A stretch of DNA of 64,000 nucleotides from Schizochytrium sp. CCTCC M209059 (lineage: Eukaryota > Sar > Bigyra > Thraustochytrida > Thraustochytriidae): contig KN805402.1 of the NCBI GenBank assembly GCA_000818945.1, positions 51,938-115,937 on the forward strand, in the 5' to 3' direction. The first letter of the stretch is position 1. Every line of letters begins with the position of its first letter. Both the position numbers and the translations under genes were made by a program. Below, one piece after another: positions 1 through 9,737 of this stretch. Under the pieces are notes generated by a model. It worked only from the letters and a program-made list of their open reading frames with translations. It did no database searches and was not told the origin of the DNA.

Positions 1-544
1 TCCGTCCCTAGAGACGGAGCCGCGGCCAAGGGGTGGCTACGCTGCGCTAGAGCGCGCTAGGCGAAACTCAACTCGTAGTCGGACACGGAGGCGGAAGCGG
101 CGCTGGTGCTACTGCTGGTGGCGGTGGTGCTGCTGCGAGGTGAGCGAATTGCACCCCGTGAGTCTCTGCGCAAAATTGAGTGCAAGAGAGTGGACCGAAC
201 CATCCGTCGTGCATGGGACAGGCCCCGTTGGCCACGCCTCAATTCATTCGCCCAGTCTGCGACGCTGCAAAAAGTGCCTCGAAGCTGCCTCGGTCCACGC
301 CGGGATGCCCCGAAGCACGTCTCGAAAGCCACCCCGACACAAGCGGCCGCCCCGAATCAACGCTGCGACACCTTTCATCTCGCCTCGACGCGATTAGGTC
401 GACCTGTCGGCGCCAGGGTTGAAACGGATGCGTGATAGTCACGCGGAGGGCCTGATCGCTCGCTGCGTTTATTCGTCATATTTGTTCGTCATCATAAGTG
501 TTGTTCGTAAGAGCGACTAGGTAAGAGCGATCGAACGAGGTGCG

Positions 545-597
545 GACGCGCGCACGCACGGACGCACGCACGGACGCACGTGCGCACGCACGTGCGC
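545..597. repeat. ACGCACGG-type minisatellite
   Basis: Tandem imperfect copies of an ACGCACGG-like unit, alternating purine and pyrimidine over much of their length. Confidence 0.8.
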
Positions 598-2898
598 CTC
601 GGGAACGCAAGAGCGCGCGTCGAGCGAGCGACGGCAACGCGACGGCCACTGGCGGAAGTCGAGAGCGATCTCGCTCCGACATCTAGCTGGCAGCTTCGGA
701 CCGAGGGACGTCGACGTCTCCGTCCAGGCCGGCTTGGGCTGGCAGGCTAGCTGGGCTGGACAACGACCGACCGACCGACCGGCCAACCGACTATATGAAA
801 GCAATGCAATGCAAATCAAATCAAAGTAGATGATATCAATCGGGGAAGGCAAGAAGGCAGGAATGGGGCCAGGGAAGGAAACAGACACAAGTAGCCAGAG
901 CTGCAGTCTTGGCCGAGGACGCGGGCAGTCTGGCGGGTGGCTCTGCTGCTCTCTCTGAACAAGTCTCGACGAATAAAAAAGTAAGCGAAAGACGCACGCG
1001 GAGGCGAGGAGAAAGCAGGAGCGAAAGACCAGGGTCTTTCAAAGTTCTTCCTTTCTCCCTTTCCCACCTTCCTTCCCTTCTTTCTTCTTCCTCACTTTTC
1101 TTTCTTTTGTTTCGAAAGAGGGGCACCCGCGCGACGTCATCCATGGATGGCATGGCCATGATTGCTCGCTCAAGAACGCACAACACGCGCGCGCCGGCGC
1201 CGCAGGAGCTAGCTGCCTGGCGCGACGGAAAGCGGCCGCGCCGAGGGCGCCCACGGGTCGCGCGCTAGCCGACCGGCTGAGGGAAAACGAAGGGACGAAA
1301 TCTTGCCAAACGAAACGAGCGGCGTCACTGTCTTTCGCTGTCGGAGCAAAAAGAGAAGTCATCTTCAAGGTCTTTCATCGCAGAGCGCTCATCTTCAGCC
1401 TCCGGGGAAAACAGCAGCGGCCGAGCCAGGGCGGGGCCCTGCGCGCACGTAAGCAGGCAGCCAGGCTGCGCAATGCCAGGTGGGCGGGCGGTGCGTTAGT
1501 TCCTGGTTGGGGGCGTCTGGCGGCTCATCTTGTGAATCAAAGCGCCCAAAGCCACAGCCGAAAGGACAAAGACACAAATGATTGCATCCAAGAGGGGCGC
1601 AGCCAAGTGGCCTCTCCGCCAGCAGACGCGGACATACCATTGCAAAGAATCTGTTGGTCGCGTAGTACACGCGAGACCAGCAAGCATGCAGAGAAGACGA
1701 GGTCAGTCACCCTGAGTGTGAGCGTGCTGGTCGCCGGTGGCCACCAGTCGGAGGTACGAAAGTCTTAGAGAGCGCTTGACGCCAGCGCGCAATCTTTACT
1801 TCGATTTAACCATCAATTTGCCAGCCAGGATCTTCGAGAGAAAGCGCGGCTTCTCCATTGCGTGTTGATCTTTCGCCTGGGCGTGGGAGCGTCCGTCCCA
1901 AAGATGAGCGTTGGTGACTGTCCTGATGCCAACGGCCACCTTGCGAATGCTCTGGCGTAGCCCAAAGGCCTGGTGTCGAAATGAAAAGCCCAAAGATCAC
2001 GGAGCCAGCAGCCTGCCTGCGAGACAAGGCACAACTTCGAAGCTTACATGCGGAAGAGAGGAGGTTTTATTGGGGAAGGGATATGGAGTGAAGCCTGGCC
2101 GCAACCTTTTCCATTACAAAGAGCGAGCGAGCGGAAGCGCGAATCTTATTTCACTCGCTCAGCCTTTCAGCTTCTTCACCACTAACTCACTCACTCGCTC
2201 AGGCATCCACGAACGCTTGCGGCGGCTCTCAGCAATAACATCTTGTCCGTCCGCGTCTCCGCTTGATGCAAAGGGCTCTACCTCTCGCTGTGTCCGTCTC
2301 TCAAGAGCCTTGCCGATCGGTGCGAAGCCGTCGCCAAAAAATGACCTCCTTGCGAATCATTTAAATTGGAGGCCAGCACCAATGATGGCAACTTTTGAGA
2401 AAGAGAGAAAAGCTAGGCTTTCACCAGTGCTCTTTAGCAGCCAGTAGCTGGGTCTTTGAGTCGGCTGTCTGCGTCTTGAAGCTTGGACAAGGGCATGCTT
2501 CGTTCGTTTTTCATAAAAATTCTTGAATGCAGAGGGGGCGATCTTCTGACTGTGAATTGTCGGACCAAACTCGCAAAGGGAGCTTTTTTTTTGGTTGAGT
2601 CTCGGAGGCCAAATAAGCTGCCATGTGCTTTCACCTGAGACAGCGAAAAATGCTTTACTACTTAGTATTCATTGGCTTGATTGCTGGTCCTGGACGGCGC
2701 GGGCGAGCCAAGTCTGAGATTTTTCCAACCTCATGATCAGTGCGATGCTAACGTCTCGATCTCTTCAAGCATGGTCTCGTGTCCTCATGCACACCAGCCA
2801 GCCAAATTTTAAAGGATGTGAGAGCTGTGGCGTCTGTCCCATCCAAAGCCTTCGAAGCGAACCTCGACCTCACAGTCCGCGTAATATTAATGCCATGA

Positions 2899-2975
2899 CC
2901 GACCGACCGAACGAACGACCGACCGGCGGGGCGATTGGCTGGCCGGCTGACTGACTGACCGTCCGACCGATCACC
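2899..2975. repeat. GACC tetranucleotide repeat
   Basis: Imperfect (GACC)n with variants GAAC, GGCC and GACT. A shorter related tract lies at about 766-790. Confidence 0.8.
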
Positions 2976-3726
2976 GACCGAATGACTTGTGAGAAAATAC
3001 GTCTTTAGCCCACATGGCCGCACGAAACTCTTGTCCTTGGTTAGACGCCAAGTCGTGACTGTAGAGACACAATGCGATCTTCCCAAGTGTAGCTTTCAGC
3101 GAAGAGGTCCTTTCCGTGCGAATCATTTGATCGACAGAACAGACGCTTCTACATTCCTCATTGCGTCCGTCGCAGCAACGTTGGTGTCTGGCGCAAAACC
3201 ATTGCTTTATTGCCATCCGTGTAAATGGTCACCTTTCCTACGAATCAGTCTTGTCCTGAGCCTCGACGTTGAAACATGTGAAATAGGATAACTTGAAAGC
3301 TTGAGGCCACGACCATAGTTCATCAGAGCTGCTGCTCCCGACTGACCCTACAAGCAGGCCTGCAGTTGTTCCAAACGCAGTGGGGTGCAAGAGGCCTCAC
3401 AATCATCATGTTTGTGAGCATCCGCCTCGCAAATTAATCTGTCCCAGCGACTCACAAGCATGCCACACGAGATCTTGCCCGCAGCAGCCACTGAACTCAG
3501 TTCAAGACAAACCTCTCTGACTCAACGCGCAGGCCTCAATTGCAAACGAATGCAGCGCCGCGCGCGAATCTTTTGTCTGCGCACGTTGATACGTTGCTAC
3601 GATCCTAGCGCATGGCATGAGGCTAACGGCATTATTCTGTCCGCCGTTCTTCAGGTTTGTGAGGTTGTCAGTCGAATCCTTACTGATGCAGACATATTGT
3701 ATAAGAGTTTGTTCTGGCTGCACGCA

Positions 3727-5181
3727 TCACCAGGACTTGAAAGGCGCTGCTTTAATCTGGGCTTCCGACATGGGTGCGTTGGGATCTGGCCCGAATCCGT
3801 CAATATCAACGGCCACCTCGCGAATCAATTTGTCCAATGCAACGACCGAGTCAGTATTGTCGAATTCGCGAATGACAAACTTTTCCTCATCGTCGCCATC
3901 CTCACTATCATTCCCGGACTCGGACATCCCGCTCTCCGGTTCCCCTGAATCTTGTGCGTTCTGATGCAACGCTGGATGAGTGGGACGAGTTGCATCATCC
4001 TCTGGATCGGGGCTTGCAAGCGCAATCGACTGCGGATCTTCGCCCTTCTCCTGAGATGGTGTCATCAATCTTTTGAGCTTGAGCGGAATAACGATCGGTC
4101 GAGCGGGGCCATCTTTGATTTCTTTTTCGTCGGCAAAATCGGGGCCCGGGCCCTCCAATTGGTTTCCTCCTCCCTCTGGAGCTCGCTCTTGCTCGCAAGC
4201 TCGCAGCGCAGTCTCTCTCTGTTCTTGCTGCAGCTCGCGAGCTTTTGCTCGAGCGTCTTCTCTACGTGTAAAAGCATCCATACAGAGCCGAAGGACAAGT
4301 CCAATACGTTCGCTCTCGAGCCGAGCCTTGTTTTTGCGAATCTTACCAAGCTCGTTCAACGCCCATATCGCCTGTTGAAGAGAATCTCGGTCAACAGAGA
4401 TTTCGTCAAGATGCCGCAAATTATGGGCAATGACAGAGATTGCTCCTACTCGCCCAAGTAAGGTAGCCAGTCGTACATCCGCTTTGGCGATATACGTTAC
4501 CGCGAGAAAGCCTGCATGTTGAATCTTGGCATCTGTGCGGAAGCGTGCAACGGAGAGCATGATCTGCTTGAGAGTTCCATTTGCCTCGAGGAGCTGCAGA
4601 GCAACTTCTTTTTCCCTTACAAGCTTTGCAAGAGCCTCGAGCCCAAATTGATGCACTATGAGTTCCCTTGGCTGATTCTTTAAAGCCGTCTGAATGGGCG
4701 CCAAGTCTTTCTCGTCGAGAGCACGGTTGATGTACACGCGCGCAAGCCGTATCAACGAAGCCTTCATGTTCATAAAGATGGCTCGCACGTCATTGAGTAC
4801 AAAGTTGTCATCGCCATTATTACGCACGATTTCTAAGAGCTGCGCTCGAAGCTCAATTTTGCGCATAATCTCAGCACAATCTTCGTCTCTTGACAGGGCG
4901 ACGAGCAATTGACAAACGGGTCTCAGAACCAACTCCTCGCGAGGATGCTCATCAATGACGCTTTGCAAAGTTTCAACTCCCTTGTATCGAATGACGGCGC
5001 GGACATGGGCTGCTCGAGCGGCAGGTGATAATCGTGTCTTTACAAAGCGTTCGATTTTGGTCACTCGTTGGATAATGTTATCCTTGTCTGTAAGTCCCCC
5101 GCGAATGGCATCAACACAATCTCCAACGTCTGCCGCGTGTGTCGCGTGAGCGTCCCACGCCTTCACGACGGCACCGCCCAT
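3727..5181 (-). CDS. Armadillo-type helical repeat protein, function unknown
   Basis: 484 residues. I do not recognise a named orthologue. About residues 30-330 are a continuous run of alpha-helical pairs of armadillo/HEAT character: LRPVCQLLVALSRDE, FGLEALAKLVREKEVALQLLE, and QQAIWALNELGKI near 290, followed by a basic coiled coil. The remainder is acidic and disordered and ends in a short conserved-looking segment, LDKLIREVAVDIDGFGPDP. Such folds usually bind partner proteins; no enzymatic motif is visible. The start is the first ATG of the frame, and a divergent promoter of about 570 bp is shared with TMEM107. The last exon has decayed look-alikes further left in the window. Coding status is secure from the long, complex frame; function is open. 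Confidence 0.8.
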   Translation of the reverse strand: MGGAVVKAWDAHATHAADVGDCVDAIRGGLTDKDNIIQRVTKIERFVKTRLSPAARAAHVRAVIRYKGVETLQSVIDEHPREELVLRPVCQLLVALSRDEDCAEIMRKIELRAQLLEIVRNNGDDNFVLNDVRAIFMNMKASLIRLARVYINRALDEKDLAPIQTALKNQPRELIVHQFGLEALAKLVREKEVALQLLEANGTLKQIMLSVARFRTDAKIQHAGFLAVTYIAKADVRLATLLGRVGAISVIAHNLRHLDEISVDRDSLQQAIWALNELGKIRKNKARLESERIGLVLRLCMDAFTRREDARAKARELQQEQRETALRACEQERAPEGGGNQLEGPGPDFADEKEIKDGPARPIVIPLKLKRLMTPSQEKGEDPQSIALASPDPEDDATRPTHPALHQNAQDSGEPESGMSESGNDSEDGDDEEKFVIREFDNTDSVVALDKLIREVAVDIDGFGPDPNAPMSEAQIKAAPFKSW

Positions 5182-5749
5182 GCTGACTAATCAAGCCCTG
5201 GACTTGTTTTACCAGGCTGTTGATTACGGAAGAGGAATCGTCAGCTCGCCTTGGTCGTCGCTGTCGCGCGATCCGAGGCGTCCAGCAACAATCTGTTTTG
5301 CTTTTCAAAGAGATCAAAAGAGGACACTTGTCTCGTTCCATGCCGCGCACTTCGGGGTGGCTCAAGACGCGCGCCAGCGTCGCCGTGCGAGCGCGCCACA
5401 ACAACAAAGTCTACTCGCCGCGTGCAGTTTGCACAACGCATTTCCACCCAAAGCCTTTCATGAGTTCCGCAACGGCCATTCTGACACCTTGAACTTGCGA
5501 GCGCCCAACTTGCAATTCGCTGGTGCAGCAAGGGGGACAGAGGGATCGAGGGGCGCTGCAGACGACGACGAGCCCACTTCCTGGCCTGGATTCGTGGGTG
5601 CCGCAAGCCGCGACGAGCCAGGACGCAAGCAAAGCAGCCAACCCCCTTTCCGTGGTGGCGGCGAGGACTTGTGCGCCAGGCAAGGCAGGCACGACACAAC
5701 GTGACGGGTCACAGTCAGTCAGTCAGTCAGTCAGTCAGCGGAGCACAAT
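5182..5749. promoter_or_regulatory. Divergent intergenic region (armadillo gene / TMEM107)
   Basis: 568 bp between two divergent starts. It ends in a CAGT tetranucleotide tract 11 bases before the TMEM107 ATG. Open frames across it are shadows without family resemblance. It presumably holds both promoters; I see no clear TATA element. Confidence 0.5.
5712..5738. repeat. (CAGT)n microsatellite in TMEM107 leader
   Basis: Nearly seven perfect CAGT units immediately upstream of the TMEM107 start codon. Confidence 0.95.
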
Positions 5750-6262
5750 ATGGGACGCGCAGAGACGTACTTGATCCCGGCGCGCTTCGCCATCACAACG
5801 GGCCACCTTCTGGCGGTGCTCGTAATGTATTATCATATCGTAAGTTGACGTACTCTTCGGCCAAAGACGCCAACAAAGAAAAGGATAAGCCAAGCTGACA
5901 GACAGCCTGAGAACACGATTGAACAGGACGAAAATGTCGCAGCAGGGCTACCAGAGAACCCTTCCACAAGCGCGACAAACAATGCAAGAAGCACCTTGAT
6001 GACGGCGTGGACAGTTGCGGTGACCTGCTTTTTTTTCGACTATCTTGGACTTTTCGGCGGGTTGTCCATCTTCTTTCGCAGCGTAAACTTAAGCCAGAGT
6101 GTGTTTCATTTCCTTGGTGCAATATACACGAGCTGGTTCATTCTCAACAGCTGGAATTACGAAATGTACTGGAAGATTGCCGGGCTCTTTAGCATCGTGC
6201 CAGCATTGGTGGAACTGGGGATATTGCTAAACATCTTTGTATTTCGAGCCATTCCGTACTAA
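5750..6262 (+). CDS. TMEM107: TMEM107, ciliary transition-zone membrane protein
   Basis: Two exons, 5750-5839 and 5906-6262. The 66-nt phase-0 intron starts GTAAGT and ends ACAG. The spliced product is 148 residues (human about 140). Exon 1 encodes MGRAETYLIPARFAITTGH, which lines up with the TMEM107 N-terminus (MGR...LVPSRFLTLLAH). Exon 2 adds three more hydrophobic helices, giving the family's four. TMEM107 sits in the ciliary transition-zone membrane with the MKS module and helps gate ciliary protein entry. Its presence implies the organism builds flagella at some stage. The methionine inside exon 2 would lose the first helix, so the upstream ATG is preferred. Intron and start are inferred from sequence; the family call rests on the N-terminal match and topology. 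Confidence 0.85.
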
Positions 6263-6653
6263 GAGCTCTTTAAAAAACACATGAACTAGTTCTTAATCAC
6301 TTTTGGAGCTCCAAAATCGAGCGTTTCCCTCGATCAGTTCATGTCCAAGACCAACGTCCTGCACTCGAGGTATTGGGCTTTTGGAGTTGCGAAAGTACAC
6401 ACCGCGCGTTGGAGGAGACATATATATATATATATATATATATATAGATATGGGTTGAGCAATCGTGTTCCTTACGATGGTTGACTTGACTAATTGGCGA
6501 AAAATCCCTGTCTCTTGGGCCAAGCCCAACTGTGAAAAATGAGAAGTAGGTTTTCACAAATCATTACTTGCTTCGGCCCAAGGCCAGCGTTCGTATTGCA
6601 TGCAATTTCGTCTTAGTGTTTCGTCTACTTCTATAATCGTACCACGTTTAGCT
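6263..6653. other. Convergent 3' intergenic region
   Basis: 391 bp between the TMEM107 and PKG-like stops. It contains a (TA)n tract at 6420-6446 and nothing coding. Confidence 0.7.
6420..6446. repeat. (TA)n microsatellite
   Basis: About 13 TA units, an unusual AT-rich spot in a GC-rich region. Confidence 0.95.
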
Positions 6654-8867
6654 TTATTCGATCACTGTCTTGCCATCGACAAGGCGGTGCGGGAACGGAG
6701 GCTCCCATTCGCACTTTGGCGCAACAGACTTTTGCACAGGGTACTCATCAAAGTTGGAAGTATCCTCGGGCGAGGCGACCGACGGCTCGATGGGGGGCAC
6801 GAGCGTGCGGTTGTAAAGACCCTCCCAGTCAAAGCCAGAAAAGAAGCGATGCTTGATAATGCCCTGCGTGCCGTCCTTGGTGTTACCGAGACGTTTGCTC
6901 GCCGCCGGGTTGAGAAGCTTCCGGATGAGGTCGCATAGAGGACGCGAAAAGTGGACCGGAAAGCGAATTTCGCCGTCGAGGACGAGCTGGTACACGTCGA
7001 GCGGATCATCAGCGTAGAACGGAACCACACCGGCTGTGAGCTCAAACGTAAGCACGCCAAGGGCCCAGTAATCGACGGCCTTGTCGTGACCTTTGCTAAG
7101 AATAATTTCCGGAGCGAGGTAATCGGGTGTGCCGCAAAGCGTCCAGGTACGGTCCTGCACAACCTTGGCCAAACCAAAGTCGACAACCTTGATGTAGCCA
7201 CCGTTGTCCAACATAAGGTTCTCCGGCTTGAGGTCACGGTACACAATGTTCTTACTGTGCAAGTGGTCAAATGCCTGCAACACAGTTGCAACATAGAAGC
7301 GGGAAGCCTTTTCTGCAAAGCGACCGGCGCGACGCAAGACCGTAAAGAGCTCGCCGCCCAGGCAGAGCTCGAGCAAGAGGTACACGTACGAGTCGTCCCA
7401 GTACGAGTTGTACAGCTTGAGCAGGAACGGGTGATCAATCATGGTCATGACCTTGCGCTCGTTCACAACGTGCACCTGGAGCGAGCTCTCCACGATCTGA
7501 GACTTGTTGAGGCACTTGAGGGCAAAGGTCTCTCCGGACGTTTTGTGCTTGACGATTTGGACCTTGCCGAAGGCACCTTGGCCAAGAATGATCTCGCGCT
7601 CGGTGCCAGGACGGCCATGACGCGCGAACTCGAGCTGAAGATCCTCAAAGAGAACTTCCTTGTGGTACTTGTGCTTGCTGCTTTGCATCTTGGACACCTC
7701 CGCCTCGGTGTGCTCCTCAGAAGTTTCCTCCTTGGTCTCCGCCGGGTCGAGACGGCGGTTCACCAGGTCCTGCAACGAACCGAGAAGTGTGACAAAGTCG
7801 TCGCGACCCATCGTGAGCACAGAGACCTTGGTGAGCGCAGTGACAGTGGCTGCGCGCTTTTCGTCCGTGAGCAAAGCCTTGTGGCCAAAGTAGCTGCCCG
7901 TGGTTCCGGTGCCAACGTCTCCCTCCTCGCGCTTTGAATACTTGACTTCGCCATTGAGAATAATGTAAAAGGTCTCGCCGATCTCGCCCTCGCGAAGAAT
8001 GACTGAGCCAGCTTCAAATTCCTCCTCCTCGACAGCGTCTGCAAGGCGGGAGAGTTCCTGAGGCGTGAGATGGCTAAGATCAGGGACCTGTTTGAGAAAG
8101 TGCTCAAACTGCTCCTTGCGAAGCATCTTGTGATGAAGGTGAATGTTGCGAAAGTCTTGGCGGTTGATCGCCCAGAGAACGCATTTGCTGGTGGCGCGAA
8201 TTGTCGCGGCACGAGGCGTGTTGTACATGAGCGAGAGCTCGCCAAAGCTGTCCCCCTTGGCAAGGCTTCCATAGTTGGCCGGGGCGGCTCCTGGCTGGAT
8301 GGAAACGTAAATGGCCAGATCACCGCTTTCGACGACAAAGAACTTGTCGCCCACGTCGCCTTGGGTGGTTGCCTCGTCGCCCTCATTGAGTTCGACCTTG
8401 TAGAAGGCGTCGACGCATTCCTCCTTTTCCTCAGAACGAAGACCCTTAAAGAGGATGTTGCCGTTCACCGAATCTTGGATTGTCTTTTTGATGTCGTCTG
8501 ACTTGGGCACAACCTTTCGCTCGTACTTTTCGGTCTGCTCCTTGCCGGCACGCTGCTTGTTCCATGCCTCAGCACTCACCTCTTCGCGGCGATTGGGTTT
8601 GGCAGCCGTGTTCTTCGCCTCGTTCATCATGGACGTGTTGCGGCGCACAATACTAGGACGAACACTCGGGTGGTCGCCGCCGCCACCATTGTTGTCAGCA
8701 GCAGCCTGCAGCTCAATTTTGAGGCGGTTGATCTCGCCCTTGGTGGATTCGAGCTCCTTGGTGAGCGCGCGGATTTTCTCCGCTTGCTCGGCGACAAGGC
8801 CTGCGTCGACACCTGCGGCTGCAGCTTGGTTTCCGCCGGCTTGTGCCGAGCTTGCACCGGCACCCAT
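6654..8867 (-). CDS. PKG-architecture cyclic-nucleotide-dependent protein kinase
   Basis: 737 residues, single exon. In order: MGAGAS N-terminus (possible myristoylation), short coiled coil about 25-57, RRNTS site at 75-79 that looks like an autoinhibitory or phosphorylation motif, cyclic-nucleotide domain A about 140-250 (FGEL at 208), domain B about 265-370, and AGC kinase about 422-680. Kinase motifs are complete: GQGAFG 429, ALK lysine 451, YRDLKPEN 543-550, DFG 563, activation-loop TWTLCGT, APE 585, plus an AGC C-tail. Layout and length are those of PKG, which phosphorylates Ser/Thr when cyclic nucleotide relieves inhibition. Oddities: both phosphate-binding cassettes read RAAT, the alanine form typical of PKA regulatory subunits, where PKG has RTA(T/S/N). 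Site B also has FGH instead of FGE, losing the ribose-binding glutamate. Ligand identity is therefore uncertain. Confidence 0.92.
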   Translation of the reverse strand: MGAGASSAQAGGNQAAAAGVDAGLVAEQAEKIRALTKELESTKGEINRLKIELQAAADNNGGGGDHPSVRPSIVRRNTSMMNEAKNTAAKPNRREEVSAEAWNKQRAGKEQTEKYERKVVPKSDDIKKTIQDSVNGNILFKGLRSEEKEECVDAFYKVELNEGDEATTQGDVGDKFFVVESGDLAIYVSIQPGAAPANYGSLAKGDSFGELSLMYNTPRAATIRATSKCVLWAINRQDFRNIHLHHKMLRKEQFEHFLKQVPDLSHLTPQELSRLADAVEEEEFEAGSVILREGEIGETFYIILNGEVKYSKREEGDVGTGTTGSYFGHKALLTDEKRAATVTALTKVSVLTMGRDDFVTLLGSLQDLVNRRLDPAETKEETSEEHTEAEVSKMQSSKHKYHKEVLFEDLQLEFARHGRPGTEREIILGQGAFGKVQIVKHKTSGETFALKCLNKSQIVESSLQVHVVNERKVMTMIDHPFLLKLYNSYWDDSYVYLLLELCLGGELFTVLRRAGRFAEKASRFYVATVLQAFDHLHSKNIVYRDLKPENLMLDNGGYIKVVDFGLAKVVQDRTWTLCGTPDYLAPEIILSKGHDKAVDYWALGVLTFELTAGVVPFYADDPLDVYQLVLDGEIRFPVHFSRPLCDLIRKLLNPAASKRLGNTKDGTQGIIKHRFFSGFDWEGLYNRTLVPPIEPSVASPEDTSNFDEYPVQKSVAPKCEWEPPFPHRLVDGKTVIE

Positions 8868-9737
8868 GGTGCTTTTCTTCTAGCTCCTCACGTCGCTGCT
8901 TGCGTCGCCGGCTGCGATCGCGACCGCGCCTGCCACGAGACAGACGCTCGACTCTGCACCGCCTGCCCGCCCTCGTTGAGAGCGCCGTCACCTGCCAAGG
9001 CGAGTTCCTGCTCTGCGCCGGAACGCCAGCGCGCGAATTTGCAGAGCTCGCAAAGCAATGCGCTCTTTTGCCGTGCGCGAGGACCCTGTCTTGGAGGGAC
9101 TTCAATTCCAAGTCTTTTCTTTGCTTCTTTGCTCGACCGCGACTCTGCTGGTACATTGTGTGCGAATTGTTTGTGGTTGCTGCATGGAGAGCCGTTGAAC
9201 CCGTTTTTTCACTTTTGCTTAACTACCTTATATGGGGCGCGGCGCATGGTGTGGCACAGCTCAGCACGCCACGACACGACATGGGCATGGTTAAGCATGG
9301 GGCATGGGCACGGGCACGGACACGGACACGGACATGCCGTCGCGGTGCCTTGGTGTATTTTAACGCACGGCACGCCTAAGAATGCCTTCTACAACGGCAG
9401 GGTTTGGCTGGCACAAAATATTTTGTAGTCCATCGATCAATCTTTGAGGGCTCGGCAGGAGAGCAGTGGTGTTGTCGCCATGAGGAGAAGGGCACTCAGT
9501 GACAGATAGTGGCGCAAGCAAGATCCGTATTTTGATTACTGTTACACTCTTATTCGCTTAGAAGCATGACGGTGTTGCGAACGACAGCAAGCGTGCTGGG
9601 CAAGTCAGCCAGCAAGTCAGCCAGCAAAAAGGCAAGCATCAGAGAAGTTGGAAGCCGCTTTGCTTCTTTCAGGCAAGAAGCAGCAGGCCCTGGAAGTTGT
9701 ACATCGCCGTAACGATCGGAAGAAAAGAAAAGCCTCG
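8868..9737. promoter_or_regulatory. Intergenic region upstream of the PKG-like gene
   Basis: 870 bp between the PKG-like start and the stop of the next minus-strand gene. It contains a perfect CC(A/T)6GG box at 9226-9235 and GGCACGGACACGGACAC hexamer repeats at about 9300-9340. No credible gene; open frames here are compositional. Confidence 0.5.
9226..9235. promoter_or_regulatory. CArG-like box / TATA candidate
   Basis: CCTTATATGG matches the CArG consensus CC(A/T)6GG exactly and reads CCATATAAGG on the coding strand, so it can also serve as a TATAA element. It lies about 360 bp upstream of the PKG-like ATG. Function is inference. Confidence 0.3.

Larger units (their letters stand above)
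1..3726. other. Gene-free left flank with decayed repeats
   Basis: I find no convincing coding sequence here: open frames are short and low in complexity, and none resembles a known family. It holds tetranucleotide and octamer microsatellites (about 545-597, 766-790, 2899-2975). It also holds short imperfect matches to the last exon of the neighbouring armadillo gene (for example 1930-1948 and 3422-3444). I saw no tRNA A/B-box pair by eye. Confidence 0.6.
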
